15,798 nt of DNA from Acidobacteriaceae bacterium (GTDB taxonomy: Bacteria > Acidobacteriota > Terriglobia > Terriglobales > Acidobacteriaceae), in assembly GCA_031296355.1 (NCBI GenBank), contig JARLFX010000190.1:1-15798 (forward strand). The letters are read 5' to 3'. Both the position numbers and the translations under genes were made by a program. Each line of letters starts with the position of its first letter. The stretch's first letter is position 1. The notes under the pieces are model-generated. The model did no database searches, was not told the origin of the DNA, and saw nothing but the letters and a program-made list of their open reading frames with translations. Of this stretch, positions 7,845-14,800 are shown one piece after another.

Positions 7845-8682
7845 TTTCTAATTCCGTTCTAGAATCCAATAACCCAACCAGTTCTTCCATTGTCCATACA
7901 TGATGTGCCAGTCCAGATTCCATCGCCGGGGTAACGCGAAGGGTTTTGTGAACGCGACAAAAATTGTAGTGCATAAAGTGTAGTGCAACAGCATGGCCGT
8001 GGTTCTCAATCTTCTTAGAAAATCCATTGGTCAGGCGGGTAAAGCGGCGCATGGACATACGCATCGTGAGATTCTGCCGCTCTACAAATGACGTGCTCAC
8101 ATGCTTGGGGTCGGGTACTCCGCTCACGGTTTTCATGTCACAGCCGATGCAGGTAGCAGGGCTGTATCGCGTGTCAGGCATCTCTGTATAGCCGTAGACC
8201 TTGTGCAGCACGGCATAGTCAGCATCACCGCCAAACGCCTCTTCTACAGCTTTCAGATAGGGCTTGTGGGCATCTGTTGTGATCTGCGGCTTGCCGACGA
8301 TACGCTCTGAGCAATCCAGCATGAAGTCTCTTGCCCAGCCCGTGCTGCGACCGCCCACGAGGTATGAGACGCACAGCTTGGTATCCGCGTCGATGGCAGT
8401 CCATGTCCAAGCATCGCCCCATCCGGCCTGCTTCTGTTCCACTGTGACATTCTTAGCCTTCGCACCGACGAAAGCCCATATCTCATCGCACTGTAGACGG
8501 CGGACGCGCACACCGCGCACGTTGCGGTGATGGTACTCGGCACATGCACAGCCCATATCCTCAATCAGCTTGAGTACCGTATGCTTGGCAACGCCCGTCA
8601 TGCGAACGATGGAATTGATGCTGTTTCCCTCTACGAGGGCGGCTACAACTTGGGCGCGTTTGGCTATGCTTAGACGATTCAC
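7834..8682 (-). CDS. IS1-family-type DDE transposase
   Basis: 282 residues. GTG 8682 is chosen: AGGAG lies exactly 6 bases upstream (8689-8693), and the resulting MNRLSIAKRAQVVAALVEG start fits the family. A longer in-frame TTG start at 8697 would place the ribosome site inside the gene. Residues ~6-42 look like a helix-turn-helix (SINSIVRMTGVAKHTVLKLI). The catalytic triad reads D66 in LQCDEIWAF, D137 in QITTDAHKPYL and E201 in STSFVERQNLTMRM. The segment MRRFTRLTNGFSKKIENH after the Glu and the C-terminal YNFCRVHKTLRVTPAM are typical of the ~280-residue IS1-like transposases of soil bacteria. No frameshift is seen, unlike classical IS1 (insA/insB), so it looks active. Transcribed divergently from the P63C gene. 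Confidence 0.93.
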   Translation of the reverse strand: MNRLSIAKRAQVVAALVEGNSINSIVRMTGVAKHTVLKLIEDMGCACAEYHHRNVRGVRVRRLQCDEIWAFVGAKAKNVTVEQKQAGWGDAWTWTAIDADTKLCVSYLVGGRSTGWARDFMLDCSERIVGKPQITTDAHKPYLKAVEEAFGGDADYAVLHKVYGYTEMPDTRYSPATCIGCDMKTVSGVPDPKHVSTSFVERQNLTMRMSMRRFTRLTNGFSKKIENHGHAVALHFMHYNFCRVHKTLRVTPAMESGLAHHVWTMEELVGLLDSRTELETAA

Positions 8683-8705
8683 AAGTATCTCCTGCAAGCA
8701 TTTTT

Positions 8706-8734
8706 AGAATAATGCTTGCAAATAAGAAATGCAA
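8706..8734 (-). promoter_or_regulatory. Sigma-70-like promoter for the transposase
   Basis: On the minus strand TTGCAT (8734-8729), a 17-base spacer, then TATTCT (8711-8706). Expected start of transcription is near 8699, just ahead of the AGGAG site and GTG 8682. Confidence 0.5.
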
Positions 8735-8744
8735 GCATTATTCT
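8716..8744 (+). promoter_or_regulatory. Sigma-70-like promoter for the P63C gene
   Basis: TTGCAA (8716-8721), a 17-base spacer, then TATTCT (8739-8744). It is the mirror image of the transposase promoter and physically overlaps it, so the two are likely mutually exclusive. Expected transcript start near 8751, giving a very short leader before ATG 8763. Confidence 0.5.
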
Positions 8745-8762
8745 AAAAATAGAGGTGCAAGC

Positions 8763-9788
8763 ATGGGTGACGAAATGCAGGGCAAATCAAAAGGTGGTTT
8801 TGCTAGGGCTGAGATTCTTAGTCCTGAGAGACGGGCGGAGATAGCTAAGAGTGCAGCAGCAGCGCGGTGGGGAGGGGAAAAGCTACCACGCGCGACGCAT
8901 GAAGGACGTATGAAGCTGGGGTCGCTTGAAGTGTCTGCTGCTGTACTCGCAGACGGGCGACGTCTACTTACGCAAAGCGACTTCATGCGCGCTTTGGGAC
9001 GTGCACGACAGGCTAAGGGGCGACAGTATTACGATGGTGACGTCAACCTGCCTGCATTTCTCACGGCAAAGAACCTCAGAGAGTTTATTTCTAAGGACTT
9101 AGAGGTGACGTCAAGCCAGATTGAATTTATAACGATTCGCGGCGCAAAAGCCTTTGGCTATGCAGCCGAACTTCTACCTAGCGTGTGCGAAGTATTTTTA
9201 CAGGCCGCAGACGCTGGCAAACTCACCGCATCTCAACTGCACATCGCGGATCGCGCCAAGATTCTAATTCGGGCCTTAGCAAGCACAGGTATCATCGCTC
9301 TCGTAGATGAGGCGACAGGCTATCAAGAGGTTCGCCCGCGAGATGCGCTGCAAGCATATCTCGAAAAAATAGTGGCGAAGGAGCTTGCTGCATGGGCTAA
9401 GAAATTCCCCGATGAGTTTTACGAAAACATCTACAAACTCAAAGGATGGACTTGGCCGGGGATGCAGAAGAACCGCTATAGCGTAGTTGCGTATTACACC
9501 ACCGATCTTGTGTATGAACGCATAGCCCCTGGATTGCTGGAAGAATTATTGAAGAAGAGTCCACCCAACGAGAAAGGTCATCGCACCAATAAGCTGCACC
9601 AATGGCTCACAGAAGAGGTTGGAAACCCTCTACTATCCCAGCACATGCACTCGCTAATTATGTTTCAGAAATTGGCGATTAGCAGTGGGTATGGATGGAA
9701 CCGCTTTGTGAAGATGGTTGACCGGGTAATGCCTAAGCTAGGAAACACATTAGAGTTGCCATTCCCTGATGCGGACGAGATTCTTTAG
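8763..9788 (+). CDS. P63C-domain protein (phage/mobile-element type), transposon passenger
   Basis: 341 residues. ATG 8763 is chosen because AGAGGT lies 6 bases upstream (8751-8756); an upstream in-frame ATG at 8712 falls inside the operator-like inverted repeat and has no ribosome site. Residues ~19-37 read LSPERRAEIAKSAAAARWG, a basic motif common in this family. A middle region (~53-190: GSLEVSAAVLADGRRLLTQ, LPAFLTAKNLREFIS, FGYAAELLPSVCEVFL, LIRALASTGIIALVDEATGYQ) leads into the P63C domain (~195-300: LEKIVAKELAAWAKKFPDEFY, IYKLKGW, DLVYERIAPGLLEEL, NKLHQWLTEEVG). P63C proteins occur widely in phages and mobile elements; their biochemical role is not established. Its divergence from the transposase across a symmetric operator suggests a regulatory part in the element, which is inference. 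Confidence 0.87.
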   Translation: MGDEMQGKSKGGFARAEILSPERRAEIAKSAAAARWGGEKLPRATHEGRMKLGSLEVSAAVLADGRRLLTQSDFMRALGRARQAKGRQYYDGDVNLPAFLTAKNLREFISKDLEVTSSQIEFITIRGAKAFGYAAELLPSVCEVFLQAADAGKLTASQLHIADRAKILIRALASTGIIALVDEATGYQEVRPRDALQAYLEKIVAKELAAWAKKFPDEFYENIYKLKGWTWPGMQKNRYSVVAYYTTDLVYERIAPGLLEELLKKSPPNEKGHRTNKLHQWLTEEVGNPLLSQHMHSLIMFQKLAISSGYGWNRFVKMVDRVMPKLGNTLELPFPDADEIL

Positions 9789-10012
9789 TCCCGGTCGGTA
9801 GCTTCCCTGACAATCCTCGCAGCGGCTTGATTCAGGTCCTCTCGGGCATTTTTCTTTGGATATGCCGCGCAGTCGTGTTGACTAAACGCCTCCATAATCG
9901 CAGCTTGGGCTGGCTTCGGGCTGGTTGTCAGGGGAAATTGGAGCGTCCATGCACAATGATTGCATCCCCATTCCCCGTTGTCTCGCTGTACTAATTGCCG
10001 TTGTGATGCCAT
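9785..10012 (-). CDS. Small Cys/His-rich (putative zinc-binding) hypothetical protein
   Basis: 75 residues from ATG 10012; an in-frame TTG at 10018 would add two residues. Only a weak ribosome site is seen. The sequence has GEWGCNHCAW (C17, C20) and FSQHDC (H46, C48), a CxxC...HxC layout that could bind one zinc ion, followed by a charged C-terminal helix (REDLNQAAARIVREATD). Its stop TAA (9785-9787) overlaps the stop TAG (9786-9788) of the convergent P63C gene, a tight arrangement that supports both being real. It lies 46 bases inside the right inverted repeat. Similar short zinc-finger-like ORFs are frequent in Acidobacteria from memory; function unknown. Confidence 0.6.
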   Translation of the reverse strand: MASQRQLVQRDNGEWGCNHCAWTLQFPLTTSPKPAQAAIMEAFSQHDCAAYPKKNAREDLNQAAARIVREATDRD

Positions 10013-10058
10013 ATCCAAAGCCTACGCCCCACTTGATAGCCTAGCAACCCTGTGGATT

Positions 10059-10075
10059 TTCAAACTGCACCACTA
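10059..10075 (-). repeat. Right terminal inverted repeat of the transposon
   Basis: TTCAAACTGCACCACTA is the exact complement of the left end. The following CCC (10076-10078) extends the match to 20 bp. Confidence 0.88.
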
Positions 10076-10087
10076 CCCTATTTTGGG
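10076..10087. repeat. Target-site duplication, right copy (CCCTATTTTGGG)
   Basis: Identical to 7065-7076. On the minus strand it supplies the last codon and TAG stop of the peptide deformylase relic, so the element inserted at the very end of that reading frame. Confidence 0.85.
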
Positions 10088-10245
10088 AAATTTTGCAGCA
10101 ATTCAGCAATCGGTTTAGACTTCCAGAGCCGGTTGTAATGGTCCACGGAAGAGAAGCTGCGACTCCACATGCGGTCAATATACAAGGTTCCCTTCAGGTA
10201 ATCGATCTCGTGTTGCAGAATGCGTGCACAGACGGCAAAGCTGCC
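10078..10245 (-). pseudogene. def: Peptide deformylase C-terminal relic
   Basis: On the minus strand, in a different frame from the overlapping pseudouridine synthase end, about 50 codons read CARILQHEIDYLKG, then TLYIDRMWSRSF, then HYNRLWKSKPIAEL, ending NFPK and TAG at 10078. This is the third metal-binding motif and C-terminus of peptide deformylase, the enzyme that removes the formyl group from nascent proteins. The motif should read QHEIDH; the second His ligand is Tyr here (TAC for CAC). The first two motifs (GxGLAAxQ and EGCLS type) are absent: an in-frame TGA lies at 10246-10248 and upstream DNA codes for the pseudouridine synthase. It is therefore a dead 3' fragment. Confidence 0.8.
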
Positions 10246-11105
10246 TCAAGATTGATTTGTTCTCCGGTAATGGGGTGCTGGAATTTCAGAAATTGAGCGT
10301 GCAGGAAATATCCTCCGTCGCCAGGGAGACCGGGGAGGTTTTCAAGAGGCTGGCCGGTTGAGCCGTACAGAGGGTCGCCTACGAGGGGATGGCCGATGGA
10401 TGCCAGATGGATTCTGATTTGATGCGGGCGGCCCGAATTTAGACTTACCTCAAATGTTGTGGTGCTTGCCGTGCGTGAGATCACCTTCGCCAATGACTTT
10501 GACGGCTTGCCATTTGGGTCGGCGGCCCACACGGAACCGATGAGCGGGTGCGGTACAAGGCCGATGGGTGTGAGAATTTCGTAGGCGTCGTGCTGTGCAA
10601 TGTTTTGAGCCAGCGCTCGGTAGATTTTTTGAATTCTGGGTGTGTTCCAGTTCGCGGATAGTTTAGAGGCCGCCTGAGGTGTTTTGGCGAAGAGGACGAT
10701 GCCGGAAGTGGCTCGGCCCAACCGGTGGACAGGGTTTGCGTTGGGGGTTTGCTTCTGCACCAAACGCAGGAGGGTGTTTTCCATGAAGCCACCGCCGGGG
10801 AGGGTGGGCAGCCCACTAGGTTTGTTGACGGCCAGCAGATGGGGGTCATCAAACAGGACTTCGAAGTGCCGAGGAGTGTCTGGTTCAATCCATGGCATAC
10901 GGCTCCAGACAACGGTTTGGCCTGAAGTGACCGATTCGCTTCCCGTAGCGGTAATGCCGTTGATGGTCACTTCGCCGTTGTCCAGTTTTTGTTGCCAGGC
11001 TTGTGGGGTTGAGTGGGGGTAAAGGGTTGCCAAGTGGAAGAGCAGGGTCTGTCCCTGGTATTTGCTGCTGATGATTGTTGTGTAGGCGTAGCCCTGGTTG
11101 AGCAT
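10194..11105 (-). CDS. RluA-family pseudouridine synthase (catalytic Asp position is Gly)
   Basis: 303 residues from ATG 11105; in-frame GTG 11129 and TTG 11135 lie upstream, and no start has a clear ribosome site. MLNQGYAYTT fits the N-terminus of this subfamily. Residues ~17-68 resemble an S4-like RNA-binding region (GQTLLFHLATLYPHSTPQAW, GEVTINGI). The catalytic domain has LLAVNKPSGLPTLPGGG (90-106), PVHRLGRATSGIVLFAKT (125-142), IQKIYRALA and GRPHQIRIHLASIGHPLVGDPLYG (226-248). The canonical HRLDxxTSG motif carries the Asp nucleophile for U-to-pseudouridine conversion; here that position is G130 (GGC). Subfamily members with HRLGR may be natural, so loss of activity is not certain. Homology ends near residue 291; the last ~12 residues are read out of frame through the deformylase relic, indicating a rearranged 3' end. 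Confidence 0.85.
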   Translation of the reverse strand: MLNQGYAYTTIISSKYQGQTLLFHLATLYPHSTPQAWQQKLDNGEVTINGITATGSESVTSGQTVVWSRMPWIEPDTPRHFEVLFDDPHLLAVNKPSGLPTLPGGGFMENTLLRLVQKQTPNANPVHRLGRATSGIVLFAKTPQAASKLSANWNTPRIQKIYRALAQNIAQHDAYEILTPIGLVPHPLIGSVWAADPNGKPSKSLAKVISRTASTTTFEVSLNSGRPHQIRIHLASIGHPLVGDPLYGSTGQPLENLPGLPGDGGYFLHAQFLKFQHPITGEQINLEAALPSVHAFCNTRSIT

Positions 11106-11820
11106 GTGGTCTGAGTCTAAGCTAAGCACAATCAAGGAGCATCCCTAATCGGCTCAACACATTCCCTGATATCTCGATTTAATTCCCTGTTCCGAAAATG
11201 ACCATATCCTCAAACCCTGCGTGCATACTGGGGCTCATGCGGAAAATGGTCGTTGGGGATGAAAATTTCCCTGTAAATTTCCCTGTTAACGGGAATTGGA
11301 TGCAGAGCGGGGTTCGCCCCAGACTATCTCCACGACCATTGAAAACACAACGATTTCGCGATGAGCGAAATCACCGCCGCTCAAGAATTGGTGTCGATTT
11401 TGTGGGCGGGGAAAATTGCACTACCTCCCGCAGCGTAGATTCCGCATATCTACCGCGCACCCTTCGCAACGCCGCTTCCGCCGCACACTTCCTAAACATC
11501 CTGCACGCGGGCTATTGCTCGACCTCGCCGCTGCCTCCGGCCTTATCTATCACTTTTAGGTTGTCAGGATGAGCAAAGCGACCACCTTCAAGGCGAACCG
11601 GATTCTGCAAGCATGGCAGTGCGCTAGCTTAGTGACTAACATCACAACAAAATGTACAACCCAACACGGGAATTAATGTTGATTCGGCTGCTAAATCCTT
11701 GATAATCTTGCAAGGTCTTGAGATTTTATAGAGACTACCCGGGCCACAAAAAATAAATACTTCCCCTTCCAATGGTGCTTCTGCGCCATGAGCGGGGCAC
11801 TCATTGGAGAACTGCACGTG
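11106..11820. other. Intergenic region between the pseudouridine synthase and the plus-strand giant gene
   Basis: No convincing gene. A 124-codon plus frame (11198-11572) contains NFPVNFPVNGNWMQSG, which simply translates the TTCCCTG motifs at 11267-11285, and lacks a ribosome site and any domain. A minus frame (11629-11871) overlaps the start of the giant gene. The stretch 11640-11790 is more AT-rich and should hold the promoter for the gene at 11821; I see no clean -35/-10 pair. GGAG at 11806-11809 is the likely ribosome site for that gene. Confidence 0.5.
11162..11285 (+). repeat. Cluster of four TTCCCTG motifs
   Basis: TTCCCTG occurs at 11162-11168, 11183-11189, 11267-11273 and 11279-11285, all on the plus strand. 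The last two are 12 bases apart. The spacing is not regular overall. They could be protein-binding sites or a decayed repeat. Confidence 0.4.
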
Positions 11821-14800
11821 ATGACTCCCAGCGTCTGCCTGTCCGCCGTTAAGCGAATTCTCGCGTCCCAAAGCATTTCAAGCCGCAACCGCGCCGCCGG
11901 AATGGCGAAGCTGGTGGCAGTGTGTCTGCTGGCGCTGTGTGCGACTACTGTCGCCTATGCCACCGGGCCGCGGGTGATATACAACGGCGTAGTCTCTACG
12001 CTGGGCAGCGGCTTCAGCTATCCTTATGGCGTTGCGGTGGACGGCAGTGGCAACGTCTATGTCGCCGATGGAGGCAACAATGCGGTGAAGGAGATTCTGG
12101 CGGTGGGCGGGGTGATCCCGTCCAGCCCGACGATCAAGATGCTGGGCAGCGGCTTCAGCGGTCCCATCAGCGTTGCGGTGGACGGCAGCGGCAACGTCTA
12201 CGTCGCCAATTACAGCAGCAGCACGGTGAAGGAGATTCTGGCGGTGGGCGGGGTGATCCCGTCCAATCCGACCATCAACACGCTGGGCAGCGGCTTCAGC
12301 TTGCCCACCGGTGTTGCGGTGGACGGCAGCGGCAACGTCTACGTCGCCGATTACAACCACAACGCGGTGAAGGAGATTGAGCCCGCAGCGGTGTCTTTTG
12401 GCACGGTCAATGTTGGTTCCACCAGCGCGGCCCAGACGCTGCAATTCACGGTTTCCAGCAGCATCGCGATCGGCAGCATTCAGTACCTGACGCAAGGTGT
12501 ACCCAACCTCGACTTCAATCCATTGGCGAATGACCCCAGCAACTCACTGTGCGCGGTGCAGACGTATTCGGCCACAACGAACTGCATCCTGGATGTAACT
12601 TTTACGCCGACGGCGCCAGGGACACGCTCTGGCGCGGTGGTGATCAAGGACAATGCTTCGCCTGCGAACGTGCTGGCGACGGTCTATCTGAGCGGTACCG
12701 GCGCAGCTCCGCAGGTCACCTATCCCACTTCCTCCATCACCACGTCCTTTGCCCAGACGGTCAATCCCGTGAGCATCGGCGTTGCCGTGGATGCTTCCCA
12801 GAACTTTTTTGTATCGACAAAGGCCTCTGTGCTGGAATTCAAAGCCGGATGCTTCAGCCTTTCCTGCGCCACCACTGTCGGAGGAGGATTTTCCTACTCA
12901 GCGGGGTTGGCCCTGGACGGGGCAGGCAATTTATATGTGGCTGACTACATCGCCCCCGGCATAGACCTCGTTCCGCCGGGATGCGGCAGCGCTGCCTGCA
13001 TGGTGAGCCTTGGCGGTGGATTCAGCAATCCCTTTGGCGTGGCGGTGGATCTCAAAGGTAACGTTTATGTGGATGATACGGGTGCCGGCCAGCTCAAGAT
13101 GATGCCGCCCAATTGCTTCAGTTCATCCTGTGTTTCAGTAATTGGCGGTGGCCTGGGCTCTTCTATATTCAACCTCGCGGTGGATACTGCCGGCAACGTT
13201 TACGTGGCCAATCCAGGCTTCACCACGATCAAGCAGGTTCCAGCGGGTTGCACCTCTTCCGCCTGCGTTGTCAGCCTGGGCGGCGGCTTCGTTGCAGACG
13301 GCGTTGCGGTAGACGGCATGGGTAACATCTTTGTTGCAGATACAAACAACTTTCTCATCAAGAAGATGTCGCCGACATGCGCAAGTAGCGCATGCGTGAC
13401 CACTGTCGCCAGTGGGACTGACTATCCATCGGATGTTGCGGTGGATAGCTCCGGAAACCTGTATGTCGTCAGCGCGCCTGGCTCGACCATTTCTCTGTAT
13501 AACAACTCCACGCCGCCTACCGTCTCCTTCCCCACCTCAACCACGGTGGGAACGACGGATTCGACCGACGGCACGAAGACAGTGACGATCAGCAACAACG
13601 GCAACCTTGACCTCGTCTTCCCAGCGCCAATCACGGGTACCAACGCAAGCATCTCGGCCGGCTTCACCCAGGGGAACTCGGAGACCTGCCCCAACCTGTC
13701 GACGACCTCGAGCCCTGCCACGCTGACAGCTGGCTCAAGCTGCACCTACATCGTCAGCTTTACGCCAACGGCCGCAGGCAGCACCTCCGGATCTCTGGTG
13801 TTGACGAATAACAACCTGAATGGGAACAGTGCGACTCAGAGCATTCCGCTCTCCGGCACAGGTTTGCCTTCTGTGACGGGCTTTGTGATCACGAACCTGC
13901 CGGCGACGGGAACGGCGGGTGTGGCGAATGCGTTCACGGTCACGGCCTACACCACAGGCAACGCGGTGGCGACCAATTACACGGGGACGATCAAGCTGAG
14001 CAGTACGGATCCAACGGTGTCATTCCCCAGTTCGCTGCAGACGTACACGTTTGTAGCGGGCGATGCGGGCGTGCACACGTTCACGGCGACGACGGGCGTG
14101 GTCTTCAAGATTGCCGGGACGCAGACGCTGGTGGTGACAGACACGACGACGAATGTGGCGTCGTCAGGGAACAGCATTGTGATCAGCCCGGCTGCGCCGT
14201 CGCACTTCACCGCAGTGTACGGCGACAGCCAGTCCAAAACGATCGGGTCGGTCTTCACGATCATCCAGGCGCGCGTTACGGACACCTATGGCAACAGTAT
14301 CAGCGGTCTGACGGTCAACTTCACGGCGCCGACCAGCGGAGCGAGCGCATCGCTAAATCCAACCAGCATCGTGACCAACAGCTCTGGCATAGCTACTGTC
14401 TCGCCGACGGCCAATGGAATAGCGGGAACGTACAACATCTCGGCTACGGTGAGCGGGAATTCAGGTCTGGGCACAGTCACATTCCCTGAGACCAACACGG
14501 CAGCATCTCCCACACTGGCGGTAACGGCAGCGACGACGACGCTGGTGTATGGGCAGCCGGTGACAATCACGGCGACCTCATCCACGCCAACGCTGGGGGG
14601 CAGCTCGCCGACGGGCGCGGTGACCTTCTATGACAATACGACGACACTCACTCCGACGGCGACGCCGGTAACGGGTGTGGCCACGTTCAGCACAACGGCG
14701 CTGGTGGGCGCGCAGACGTACGGCGCATCCACGGCGGCAGACAATAATTTCAACGCGGTGACGAAGACCACGGCCGCGCCAATCACGGTGAGCAAGGCGA

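Larger units (their letters stand above)
8700..8750. promoter_or_regulatory. Perfect 21-bp inverted repeat in the divergent promoter region
   Basis: Arms at 8700-8720 and 8730-8750 are exact complements, separated by the 9-base spacer aataagaaa. The octamer GCAAGCAT occurs four times around it: 8694-8701, 8712-8719 (inverted), 8731-8738 and 8757-8764. The outer copies lie next to the transposase ribosome site and over the P63C start codon. This is laid out like a shared operator able to control both genes; the regulator is unknown, with the transposase helix-turn-helix or the P63C protein as candidates. Confidence 0.75.
7077..10075. mobile_element. Passenger-carrying IS1-type transposon, 2,999 bp, with TIRs and TSD
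   Basis: The ends are perfect 17-bp inverted repeats, TAGTGGTGCAGTTTGAA at 7077-7093 and its complement at 10059-10075, extendable to 20 bp by an adjoining GGG/CCC. They are flanked by a 12-bp direct repeat. Inside are four genes: NYN-domain protein (minus), DDE transposase (minus), P63C-domain protein (plus) and a small Cys/His protein (minus). Packing is tight: the NYN stop lies 2 bases inside the left repeat, and the P63C and small-gene stops overlap. The interior looks more AT-rich than the flanking giant genes. Classical IS1 elements are under 1 kb with no passengers, so this is a larger relative. I do not recognise a named element. Confidence 0.85.

Noticed and set aside
8697..8697. TTG start for the transposase
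   Set aside because: It would put the AGGAG ribosome site inside the coding region; GTG 8682 is spaced 6 bases from that site and matches the family N-terminus.
8712..8712. ATG start for the P63C gene
   Set aside because: It lies inside the inverted repeat, upstream of the predicted transcript start and without a ribosome site; ATG 8763 has AGAGGT 6 bases upstream.
11198..11572. 124-codon plus-strand frame
   Set aside because: No ribosome site or domain, and its start translates the TTCCCTG repeats; not supported as a gene.
11629..11871. 80-codon minus-strand frame
   Set aside because: Overlaps the start and promoter region of the plus-strand giant gene and has no domain or ribosome site.
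11878..12495. 205-codon minus-strand frame with HRN-rich repeats
   Set aside because: Antisense of the 141-bp NHL repeats of the plus-strand giant gene.
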